DNA of 64,000 nucleotides from Zingiber officinale (taxonomy: Eukaryota; Streptophyta; Magnoliopsida; Zingiberales; Zingiberaceae), in assembly GCF_018446385.1 (NCBI RefSeq), contig NC_055989.1, positions 131,963,004-132,027,003 of the forward strand. Reading direction: 5' to 3'. Each line of letters opens with the position of its first letter. The first letter of the stretch is position 1. The notes below the pieces were generated by a model, which worked only from the letters and a program-made list of their open reading frames with translations, did no database searches and was not told the DNA's origin. Of this stretch, positions 50,491 through 60,452 are shown piece by piece. Made by a program: the position numbers and the translations under genes.

Positions 50491-50795
50491 GAAAGTTCAG
50501 CTTGGGTTACTTCACATTTTGGGCAATCATTGCCGTCGCCTGGGGTTCTATTGCCTCCGCCTTAATCATAGTCTTGCCAATACTGGAAAGCTGGAGGACA
50601 ATTACATGTGTCTTGAGTGGCATGTTCACCAACGATGCTTTGATTGAAAAGGTTGATGAAATGAATATCCGGATGCGTGCCATCATGTTGGCAATGCCCG
50701 AAATTGAGAGACACTACTTGCTGGAAAAGGGCACGGCAAAGAAACTTGATTCATTTGAAGAGGCAAACACCGGTGTCCCAGGTGGTGGTTGCTGA
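50491..50795 (+). pseudogene. DUR3: Captured C-terminal exon of a DUR3-like urea transporter
   Basis: A TTGTGTAG acceptor precedes an open frame to TGA at 50793-50795: a hydrophobic helix (GYFTFWAIIAVAWGSIASAL), then LPILESWRTI, MFTNDALIEKVDEMN, IRMRAIMLAMPEIERHYLLE and an end GVPGGGC. That is the last transmembrane helix and cytosolic tail expected of plant DUR3, a high-affinity urea/H+ symporter of the SSS family of about 700 aa. The other helices are missing. The exon entry is phase 1, so it needs an upstream exon; here the nearest are the GYPP exons and the transposase. The assignment is from memory. Confidence 0.62.
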
Positions 50796-51240
50796 ACTGT
50801 GGCTGCTTGCTATGAGGAACTTCGCGACTTTGTATCATCTATTATGTGCTGTGTAAACTACTTACTAAAGGTGCATAATTTGTTGTACGCTATGCTCTTG
50901 CTTTTCTCCTTCAGCTTTGCTCAGTTTCCAAGATTTTAATGGCAAAAATATTACTGTGTTTGACATAAGATTTATTTTGAAAATGGTGTAACACTTTCAG
51001 TGATTCGAATTGACCCCTATCTTCGATCAATTCTACCACAACCCATGTTTCCTAAATTTTGTGGAATGATGCCCATGAATCTTATATTGAGCATAAGAAA
51101 ACTGTTAACTTGAACTATTATGTTTTGTTAAAACTATCCACAAAACATTATGGCATCTGTTCAACAGGCTCACACTTTAGTTCCTCATCATGTCACCCAT
51201 CATATTGAAAGTTTAGTTCAGAAACATATTGTGAACTCAA

Positions 51241-51470
51241 AGCCAGGTGGTTATCTGATCGATCACCAGACCGATCAGTAACCGATCAGTAACCACCGAG
51301 AATTACTGATCGGTCTACAGACCGATCAGTAACCGATCAGTAACCACCGAGAAGTTACTGATCGGTCTGTGGACCGATCCACAGCAGGCAACGGAGGCAA
51401 CGGAAGGATAGGGGGATCGGTCTGTGGACCGATCCACAGAAGGTTGATCGGTCCACAGACCGATCAGCAG
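51241..51470. repeat. Subterminal array of GACCGATC/GATCGGTC palindromes (MULE right side)
   Basis: Many copies of ACCGATCAGTAACC, CTGATCGGTCTGCAGACC-like and GGATCGGTCTGTGGACCG hairpins follow one another, just inside the right TIR. They share the GATCGGTC core with the TIR palindromes but have a different outer context (GTAACCACCGAG; TGTGGACCGATCCACA), so they form a second set of half-sites. Confidence 0.85.
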
Positions 51471-51942
51471 ACTGATCGTTAATACCTACAAATTATCCTA
51501 ATATTACAAAAATATAACATTCCTAATATTACAAAAATATAACATTAGTATTTACTATTTTTTATTAGGATTAATATGGATCGAAGTATATTGGACTTGT
51601 ATAATTATTATATGTATTAGAAACGTTTTTATTTATTATTTTATTTTTTAAAAAAAAAAGAAAAAAAAATTAAAAAAAGTTAATAAAGCAAACATTAGTA
51701 TCTTCCTGCTGGAATGCTGATCGGTCAGCAAGACCGATCAGCATTCCTGCTGATCGGTCTGCTGATCGATCAGCATTCTTGCTGATCGGTTAACAGACCG
51801 ATCAGCAGGAAGCGATATGTGTGCGTTGGAGCTGGGTTTTATTACTGGAGCGGAGAAACGCACGTGCTTAGCGCGTGGGTTTTTTGTCGCGTAGCGACGG
51901 GCGTAGAGGGCGCACGGGAGGCGGGCGCAGAGGATCTGGACT
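51464..51942. repeat. MULE right terminal inverted repeat
   Basis: Reverse complement of 45624-46061 with indels; the segment CCTAATATTACAAAAATATAAC is present twice here (from about 51490) and once on the left. It ends GGATCTGGACT, followed directly by the target duplication CCGCGCGCGA (51943-51952). Confidence 0.88.
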
Positions 51943-52582
51943 CCGCGCGCGATGATCTCCTGGGACTGGAGTGGACAGCTGGCGATCCACGTCGTCCACC
52001 ACGTCCCTATCGCACTCGGAGGCGCCCAACTCTGATGAACACGTAGACTGGTCATTCATTGAGCCGCCGCACGCCGGCGTTCATCTCCCGGATTTTGCGG
52101 CGTCCATGGAGGACTTCTCACTCGGCCTATGGTTCTCGGCGACGGCGCCGCCGGCGGAGGAGCAACACAGCGTTGACTTCGAGCCCAATGCTTTCCTTTG
52201 GAGCTTCTGAAGGATCACCGCTGTAAAAACAGCACGAGGTGGAGCTCTTGACGTCATTTCTCATAATAAGGGAAACAACATTCACTAATTCATTCAAAAT
52301 ATTTTTTAAAAATTATTATTCATTGGACATTATTTTTATTTGTTATTTTTTTGGTGAAATTTTTATTTGTTAATTTGTCTGCACAACCACCGACAAATTT
52401 TGGCCGTTTGCTGTCGAGTAAAAACATTTGTAATCAAATTTGATTTTATATATATTTATATTCATTTGCTCTCATATTTGCTTATTATCTCTTCAATTTT
52501 GTGAAAGATAATTATGTTGGAAAAAATATGTTCGTGTGTTAGCAAATAGATATCCTAGGCCACAAATTTGGGCGTTCAAAAC

Positions 52583-53542
52583 TAGAGCAGTTAATTTGGA
52601 TTGAGTCCATCAAATTTATCCGACACGTCAAATAATTTAAATGGATTGAGTTGAATTTTTATCAATCCAAAATCGTTACAGATTGATCTACCTAGGCCCG
52701 TGATCCATGTGGATCGACTATGATAGGTTTGGTTAACCTACGAATTGAAAAAGACATGTACTTTATTTTTTGATAGGGCAAATGTAGCATGAACATGAAT
52801 ACATTTTATACCATAAGAGATGATGATATTCGATTATTATATTATTTGAGTAAATCATTAAATTAAATAAATATATTTAATAGAAATTTAATTGTGGATC
52901 TAAACAAATTATTAAGAAGAAATTTTTCTACAAACAAAATTTTAACAACAAATCAAATACATTATACATGCACAGGAGAGATTTATTAATTTCATATCAA
53001 TGTTCCCTTTGGTCGTCAGATGACGACGACAATGATTCCTCTCATCGGGGGGCCTCGGCGCTGATGGTAAGACCTCGACACTAACGACAAGACCTTACCT
53101 CCAACAAGCATGTTGGAAAGCAAGGTCAGCCAACGGTGGACGTTGATGGAGCGCGTTGGCTGAGGCTTATCCTCACCCTGTCATCGAAGAAGATGGTAGA
53201 GGACTTGGAGAGGATGAGATAGATGAGAGCCTGAACTAGAGCGAACAACGCCACCTTCGTCATCAGCAAGTTGGGATCGGAGAAGAAGTCATCCATCACT
53301 CAAATTAAGTGATTAAAATCGTAGAGACTAAATTAACGGAGAGATCTCCTACAGTAGGCATATTTTTTTAAAAAAATTTATAGGCCTGCGGGTTGGCTCG
53401 TGTAACCCGCAATCGTCTTTGGATTGGGTTGGATCGAGGATTTCTCAATCCGCTAAGATAATGGGTCGGCCCACCCCACTAAATGACTGGCCTACCATGA
53501 GCCGGCCCGCCCTGTCATGGGTTGGCTTGTCTGACAACTCTG
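52583..53542. mobile_element. Older nonautonomous DNA element, same family as 53651-54110
   Basis: Starts TAGAGCAGTTAATTTGGATTG and ends TGACAACTCT, which pairs loosely with the start as an inverted end. Both outer parts carry the GGGTTGG/CCCGC-type motif set of the element at 53651. The middle (about 52980-53345) is unrelated, GC-richer sequence and may be an insertion. From 52211 to 52582 the DNA is AT-rich, with no feature seen. Confidence 0.45.
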
Positions 53543-53650
53543 CCCAGGATGGACGACCCTTATAGCTTAGGGTCTTCGGACCTGGTCCGGATGCCCTGAG
53601 TATTTTGACTGTGAGGGTGGTCCATCTTGATTACCCAAATTGGTTACCAC

Positions 53651-54110
53651 TAGAGCCGTCAATTTGGGTTGGGCCCGTTGGTTTGGCCCGCCCCACTAAA
53701 TAATTTAAGTGGGTTGGGTTGGAACTTTATCAACCCAAACCCGCGGCGGGTCAACCCGCCTAGGTCCACGACCCGCGCGGGTCCGCCCGCGATGGGCTTG
53801 GGTTGACCCGTGGGTTGAGAAACACATGTAAATGAGGTTTTATGTAAATTTATTATCTTTTTTTGTTATAATTTTGAAATAAAAATAATATTTTTCATCA
53901 ACAAAATTACTCATTTATATCAATTTATATTTAAAATACATGTTTATGGATACATTTGATTGATGAAACTTTTCCAAAGTAAAATTTTGAAGATATGAAA
54001 CATTTTTTTAATTTTTTAAAAAAATTTAATGGGCTCGCGGGTTGGCCCGCTAAACCCGCAACCCGCCTTGGATTGAGTTGGGTTGGAAATTTCCTAACCC
54101 AACAGCTCTA
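53651..54110. mobile_element. hAT-like nonautonomous element (460 bp)
   Basis: The ends are inverted (TAGAGCCGTCAATTTGGG; right end reverse complement TAGAGCTGTTGGGTTAGG) and the flanking 8-mers GTTACCAC and GTTGCTAC agree at six of eight bases. The interior repeats GGGTTGG and CCCGC motifs. No coding capacity. Confidence 0.55.
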
Positions 54111-54309
54111 GTTGCTACACACACATAACAATTATACTATGCACACTCTTACCTGAGCGAGGGTGGGGCGACATCTAATGTGGATGATCTAACATAGCCA
54201 TTTTTTTTAAAAAAAATTTCTCTTATCTATATGTAATGTTTTTCTCTCTCCTATATGCAAGCAACTCTTTTCTTTCTCTAGCATGCAAGATGGTACTAGT
54301 TTGTACAAA

Positions 54310-54765
54310 CAACACCAGTGTTGGTGGTGGTCTTTAAAGACCAGCACCATATTGGTATTGGTATTTAAATACCAACACCATCGTTGGTGGTGATTTCAAC
54401 AGTAGTTGATGCTGATTTCAAACCAACACCATATTAGTTAGTGCTGATCTTTAAAGACTAGCATTGATTTGAAGCTAACACCTGCTAGCAATAACGTAGT
54501 GCTGGTCTTTAAAGACCAACACCAACATGATGCCGGTCTAATGTGGTGCTGGTTTGAAACCAACACCACATTAGCTGGTGTTGGTCTTTAAAGACCAGCA
54601 CCAATGCTGGTTTGAAATCAGTATCAACCAGCACCAACGTGGTGTTAGTATTTAAAGACCAACACCAGTGCGGTTTGAATCAAGCACAAGCCAGTACTAA
54701 CGTAGTGATGGTCTTTAAAGACCAACACTAACGTGGCGTTGGACTTTAAAAACCAACACTAATGT
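54310..54765. repeat. Array of TTTAAA-centred palindromes at the duplication boundary
   Basis: Eight palindromes with cores such as GGTCTTTAAAGACC or GGTATTTAAATACC, interspersed with GGTTTGAAACC and CCAACACCA/TGGTGTTGG motifs, fill about 455 bp. Spacing is irregular and the units are both direct and inverted, which resembles subterminal repeats of a CACTA-type or other DNA transposon end. The last unit abuts base 54766, where homology to 34031 begins. Confidence 0.8.
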
Positions 54766-55056
54766 TTTAGGTTCAATCTTTTTTGTGAAGTATCAATGAA
54801 AGCACTGTTTGATTTGGTTCTTGTAGTTGCACATGAATATTTCCTCTTTTTGTACAATGCTAGTATTTCAGTATCAAAGCCAGATCATTTTGCTGAAGCT
54901 AGTTAAGAGAATTCTAATTATTTGCCCATTTCCTATAATTTGTTTGGAGGTAGTAACTGAAACAACTCGAGTTTACAGTGATAGTCTTCACCAATCAGCA
55001 AAAGTCAGAACCTATGACTTTTTTTTTTTGTTGATTCTGTCTAATTGCATGTGCAG

Positions 55057-58000
55057 GTACTTATTCAAATATTAGGTCAACCTTGGAAGTTCCAATATTT
55101 TGGTTCATACACAGTGATCCATTGTTGTTGGACAAGCACTATCAAGCAAAAGCCTTGTCTGACATGATCATTGTTGTGCAATCTGAGGCAGCATCATGGG
55201 AAAGCTACTTGCAGTGTAATGGTCGGTCACTGGTATGGGACTTGAGGTCAGTCGTGTTTATTGTTAGATCATCTTTGCTTATCCTGTAAAAAAATTATAA
55301 GTTGGGCACTTCATTAGTTTCTCAATATTTTAAAAGGTTGTCACCCAATGAAATGCTAACATTGTATCAAAGCTAACGTCATGAGTTCAAGAACTACATG
55401 TACCATTTCGCCTGGTCTTTTAAAAATTTTCTCTTTGCTGAATCTGTGATCTTGATTTGGTCTCTACTCCCTCAATTTAGTCCAAATTTAATCAGCTTGT
55501 GGGGAAAATGGTGTTAGCCTAGATTATGATCCTATATCATGAATCATAAGTATATAAAATCACACCTTTCCTTGTAACTTGAGCTTTTAGGATAACAGTC
55601 AGCCTTTAATTTACCAATTATTCTATATAAATCACAATCTGTAGCATGTATACACACTATTTGCACCCATTGAAGTTAAAAGTATTAAATGCATATTTTG
55701 GTTATATGAACTGTGAATGGCAACTTTGATGAAGATTTTGGTTATCTTCTCTGATAGCTTGATTAAATGTAGTGAATACTGCAACCTATTTTTGTAGTTG
55801 CCCATGTATGTATGTTTCTCTTTTAATGAAGGTGGCCCACAAAAGCTGCTATTGCTGCTACTGCTGAACACCTGGCTGGTTTGCTTCCTCTTCATCTGGT
55901 TTACAGTCAGGCTCATGAAGCTGCAATTGAGGTTTGTCCCTTTTCCTTTTTTTTTTTCATGGTGTAGCAAGTAACAAGTATTTCTAAATTTATGCATATG
56001 GAATATCTGTGAACAACATTAATGAATGTGCTTGGGTTCTATCTTTTTTTGGATTTGCTATGGTTTACTCAATAAACCACTTTTCTTGTAGAGCAATTTA
56101 TTCATCTTTGAAATTATGATAGTTTTTAGGATTTTTCTTTTTTCCATCTGAACTTTTCTGCCATTTGTTTCTCCTTGCATTGATTAAGCTGGCTGACCAC
56201 GTTGTTAACTAACTGTATTATTAGTTGATTGGTGGAAGACCATTAATTAATCTTACCAATTCCATTTAGTTCTATCCTGAATTTGGAGTAGTTGCTAACA
56301 AAATATAATTGGTGAACAATCTGTGCAAACTGCTTTTCAATTCTTTTTTTTTGATAATCTAGGTATCCAGCCGACCCCACCTAGTGAGATAAAGCTTGGT
56401 TATTGTTGTTGTTGATCCATGTATCCAGCTATTTGAACCGACCAATTTGCTTTTCAATGATAATATGAAAGATTGTTTCATGATGGCATTCATTTTCATG
56501 TTTCATTTTTTTTTGTATTTGAGAGTTTTTCACTGAAATGAGGGTGTAATTTCAATAGGAAAACTTCCTTGCCAATTGTTCCATATTATCCTGGTGAAAA
56601 GATTATGGTCCTCATACTGAGCTAAAGACTTGAGCAATTTATATGAGAAATAGAAACTTTATATTGTTTTTCTTTTTCAAGGTTTGCCACTTAAAATTAT
56701 CAATATGTTGCCTAGTGATTATTGTTTTTCTTGGCTTGTTTCTACTTTTGGCTCTCTCATCATTTGTACAATGTTGTTTTTTTATTAGGTTTTTGCATAT
56801 GTTGTTGAATCCTCCTACATTCAGTATGATACTAAAACTTTTTTTTTTTTATGTTAGTTTCTTCCTATTACATAGAAGTGCCTTTTTTTCTTTTTTATGT
56901 TTTACATTCTTGCGAATTGTTTTTCTTAATCAACTTATTCTTTTTAATTGTTTTGAAATCTAATAGGACTGGACATGGTCTGTTGGTTGTAATCCACTGT
57001 CCATCACTTCCCAAGGTTGGCATCTTTCTATGTTTCAATCTGATGTGATTGCTAGGAGCTATATCGTCACTGCCCTTGAAGAATCTATACAAGCCGTTAA
57101 TGCGGCCATATATCGCTTGATTATGGAGCGAACAAGTATCCTCTCTTTAACCATTTCTTTTTTTGACCAAATGTCATGTTTTTGATGGGGAAAATACAGG
57201 CATCAGTTTTGGATGTATTCTTTTTATTCCAATATTTTACCTGTGAAACTTTGATAATTATTTCATCATCGTTCACCAATTAATCCTGTATCCTCATATC
57301 AGAATTCCCTTATGGCTTACGATTATCTTCTTTTCATCAGAAGGTATATTTCATGTGACCTTAACAGAAACTTAGCTGCACAGAGTTTTAAGTTATTCAA
57401 GACTAGGGAACGGAACTTGGTGGACAAATATAACTCGATTGTCGGATTGTGGAGAAGAGTGAGACTATAATCTTCTAGTATCCAGCAAATATTAATGCTT
57501 TTTTCCTTCCCATCTAACATTCTTATTTACTTTAGATTTCCACAATATCTGGTGGGCTTCGGTATCATGATGCTGTGAAGCTTTTATCATTGCTCGAGGA
57601 TGCATCTTCAGGGTACATTTTCATGTTAATTTCTTTTTCATCACAATCCACAATATCCTCCACTTTTTGATGTTTTGCCCTGTTAAAATGTCAATAAATT
57701 CTCTGTTCGATTTGCCTTTAAACATTGGTATAAATTAGTGATCAACACAAGAACGAACTTAATTTATTTCTATTTTGTGACTTTGTTCCAAGTAACGCCA
57801 CAAAATTATCGAAATGACGGCGAGTTATTTGATTTCTCTAGTCGAGAAGATCTAGTACTATAATCCTCAACTACATACCCTTCTAATTCGACTACAATTG
57901 ATTTATATTGGATGTTATTCCATTAATGTTAGGAAAGCTATCCCTTTCACTTTTCTAATCGTTTCAGATTCTGTTGAGTTGAACCATTATTTGTTGCAGG

Positions 58001-58171
58001 TTCACAGACTATGTCAATTCAACGATCGCTGCGCTGCATCCGATTCATTGCACTCGTGAAAGAAAAGTTGGCATCGAGTTCGACCTTACTACAATCCCCG
58101 CCTTCATTGTTGTTTTTGTAATCCTCTGGTTCGTGCTAAGACCAAGGAGGCCGAAACCTAAGATTAACTAA
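55057..58171 (+). pseudogene. 5'-truncated copy of the AT5G58100-like gene (exons 20-25)
   Basis: Exons 55057-55246, 55832-55931, 56967-57135, 57376-57458, 57536-57612 and 58000-58171 equal exons 20-25 of the gene at 22049 in length and phase and remain open to the same stop. A Cys-to-Arg change (AAIYCLIM to AAIYRLIM) is seen. Exons 1-19, the signal peptide and the promoter are missing, because the duplication starts within intron 19. The preserved frames point to a young event. The U12 intron is at 57136-57375. A transcript from a new upstream promoter is possible but unsupported. Confidence 0.88.
56371..56414 (+). mobile_element. RTE 3'-end insertion, duplicated copy
   Basis: Same 44-bp insert as at 35624 with one changed base (AAAGCTTGG). 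The right target duplication ATCCATGTATCCAG (56415-56428) is intact; the left has drifted to ATCTAGGTATCCAG. Confidence 0.85.
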
Positions 58172-58987
58172 GGAACCGAAAGAGCAACACAGAAAAAGCG
58201 AAACTGAGAGCAAGCTGGAGTTGCAAACTTTGTCGTCTTCGCTCGAATATGAGTCTATGAGAATTTAAACGTTGTAATCCTTGCGAAAAAACTAGTTGCC
58301 CGGGCAACGCCAGATGATGTTTTGTTGTGGAAATTGAAAATTGATTTCTGGAAGGTTTTAATGCCAAAAATAGAAATCCTGATGATTATTCGACTGTTGC
58401 TTTCTTGAATGAATAGTGAACCAAGTGTCGTATTTTTCACTATAACTTAAAAAATCTACTCATGCTTGTGCGTGCACGAGTATATATTTTGCTATGGGAA
58501 CAAGTTTCTGGTTGGACCACGTAAAGTTTAATTCTCTTGATTAATTACTTATTCATTTACATGTGTAATTACTTTTAATTCTGTTTTTAACATTTTTGAT
58601 GTAATAAAATAACTCAATTAATCTTAATAGTATTCATTCGGTTTTAATTATAGTTTGTAAAATCGTGATATATGATCTTATGATTTGCGTGATCATACGA
58701 TCTTATTATTTCGAAGCACAAATCGATTTTAGAATATATCATATCGAAGTTTGTTTGTCTTTTTTTTATTAGCTTTTGCAGAGTGAGTTAGTTTTTATTT
58801 TATCATTTTTTTTTTCAAAATGATTAATTTTTGATACCAAGTGTCTATTATTCTTCTATATAATCAATAAGTTTTAGAAAATTAATTTAGACGTTGATAT
58901 TTGAATCAAAGAGTTTAATAGTTTCTGTTACAGTTTTGTTGACCTCTAAATTAGATTATTTTATAAATTAAGAGATGTTTTTGAAGT

Positions 58988-59018
<31 letters not shown>

Positions 59019-60452
59019 GTTAATGATTTTATGATATTAAAATATAAATATTATTAAATATTATGTTACAAGAATGATAGCTGAATTAATCCCGACTGAT
59101 CCAATCCGAAGGGCTTAACTCACATAAATTGAGAAGGAATGACCAAAAAATAAACATAAAAAAAAAAGATTTTGTCTTGTTTTATTTTTCTAACAAAGGA
59201 AACAACTTTTCAAATTCCGATTACACGGTATCGTCTATATAATTCGTATGGTCTAATTTACTCACCAAACGGACCGTAGGTCCGCAGTCCTAGATTTCTC
59301 CCTTCGCTTCCGGCTTTGCGTCGTTCCCTCTCTCTTCGTTACCGTTCTCTTCCCGGTAGCATCCAGCCGGTGACAGCCGCCATTTGCTGCTGCTGGCCAC
59401 GCTTCCTCCTCCGCTATCTCCGTTCCCAAGTTCAGTGCTTGGCTGCGACTACGACTGGTTTGGGTAAGGATTTTGTTTGTGCTGTGGAATGATCACCTTG
59501 ACTAATATTAGTTGTTTAGGGTAGATTGATTCTTGTTTGTGTTGTGGAATGATCATCTATTCTGGATTAATACTCGTTTAGATTAAAGTGGTCTGAGTGT
59601 TCGGTACTATTAGAACACTTGTATTTTGGGGATTCGAATAATGATGTTAGTAACTTTTACTCCTTAAAGATTGAGATTTATTAGGGGACTAGATGCTCGA
59701 ATAGGTGGAGTTCAAGATTGATAGTTCTATTACATATTAGCTGTATTTGATTTTTTAAAACTATACTAATGTCGATTATGCAGACTTTTTAAGTGGGTAA
59801 ATCTATTCTGAATCTCTCTTATAAATCATTATGCATGAATTAAATGTGTAAAATATTATATATGCTCTTATAAATTATTGAAAATGGTCTCTCGTGTATG
59901 ATCTTGTGCATGAATTAAATGTGTTAAAACATTATATATGCTGCTATAAACACTTGAAAATGTATTGAATAGACTATGTTAAATCACAAAAAAGGGGTTC
60001 AAAATTGAATTAATCTGTGGGTTAAATTTTTGGATGAAATGAATGCTTATTTTTTCTCATGTTTATCTGTCATGTGGAACATCTTGTAGATGCTCTTGTT
60101 AAGGTGAAAATATATTCAAATCTTAGAGGCCAAATAAAGTGCATATTTTGTTCTGTTATTCGCTTCACTTTCATTGATACATGCTATTAGGTTATTTTAG
60201 TGACTTTCCAAAGGAGTACTTCCTCATGCATGGCAGAACACTTTGGGGTGAATATATATAGAAATATCAATGTCTGCATACCTAGGGTCATTGAATTAAT
60301 TGTAAAAGTACACACTGACAAATATTTGACATTTTATTCTTTTCTCTTTCATCTTTTTTCATTTCAAATGTACACTTCCACAAACAATCTTATCTCGCTT
60401 GACGGGTGATCTCAGTTGGGAGACATAGGATTAGCGAGGACACAGGAAAGTG

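Larger units (their letters stand above)
45622..51942 (+). mobile_element. Mutator-like element with FAR1-type transposase and captured host fragments
   Basis: This 6.3-kb element has long terminal inverted repeats, a 10-bp target duplication, a leader exon, a transposase frame (46844-49413), a GYPP-repeat fragment (49700-50068) and a DUR3-like exon (50491-50795), all on the plus strand. The transposase holds two in-frame stops, so it is probably nonautonomous now. Unlike most Pack-MULEs it keeps its transposase beside the captured exons. It lies inside a dead ERF gene. The age cannot be read from the sequence; the TIRs still match well but carry indels. Confidence 0.85.
45162..52210 (+). pseudogene. 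AP2/ERF transcription factor gene, decayed and split by a MULE
   Basis: The left part (45162-45621) encodes one AP2/ERF domain, about residues 17-72: RRYRRVRRRKWGRWVSEIRR, IWLESYDAPEKAARAFDAGS and CLRGRRACLNF. Normal ERFs have YRGV where YRRV stands. After LNFLDD the expected LQIQAAAGRHAALRWA lies in another frame and meets a stop, so the gene was probably already frameshifted. A later stretch reads SGGAHLTSHAEDLDWSTFEP. The right part (51953-52210) gives VDSWRSTSSTTSLSHS, DEHVDWSFIEPP and a C-terminal DFEPNAFLWSF. The two flanks also resemble each other (45493-45610 versus 51951-52070), which suggests an internal tandem duplication before insertion. Group II/III ERFs bind GCC/DRE-type sites (family knowledge). 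It should no longer make a functional factor. High GC matches monocot ERF genes. Confidence 0.75.

Noticed and set aside
54310-54765. CRISPR-like array
   Set aside because: Units are palindromes with irregular spacing and variable sequence in a plant genome; there are no constant repeats with equal spacers.
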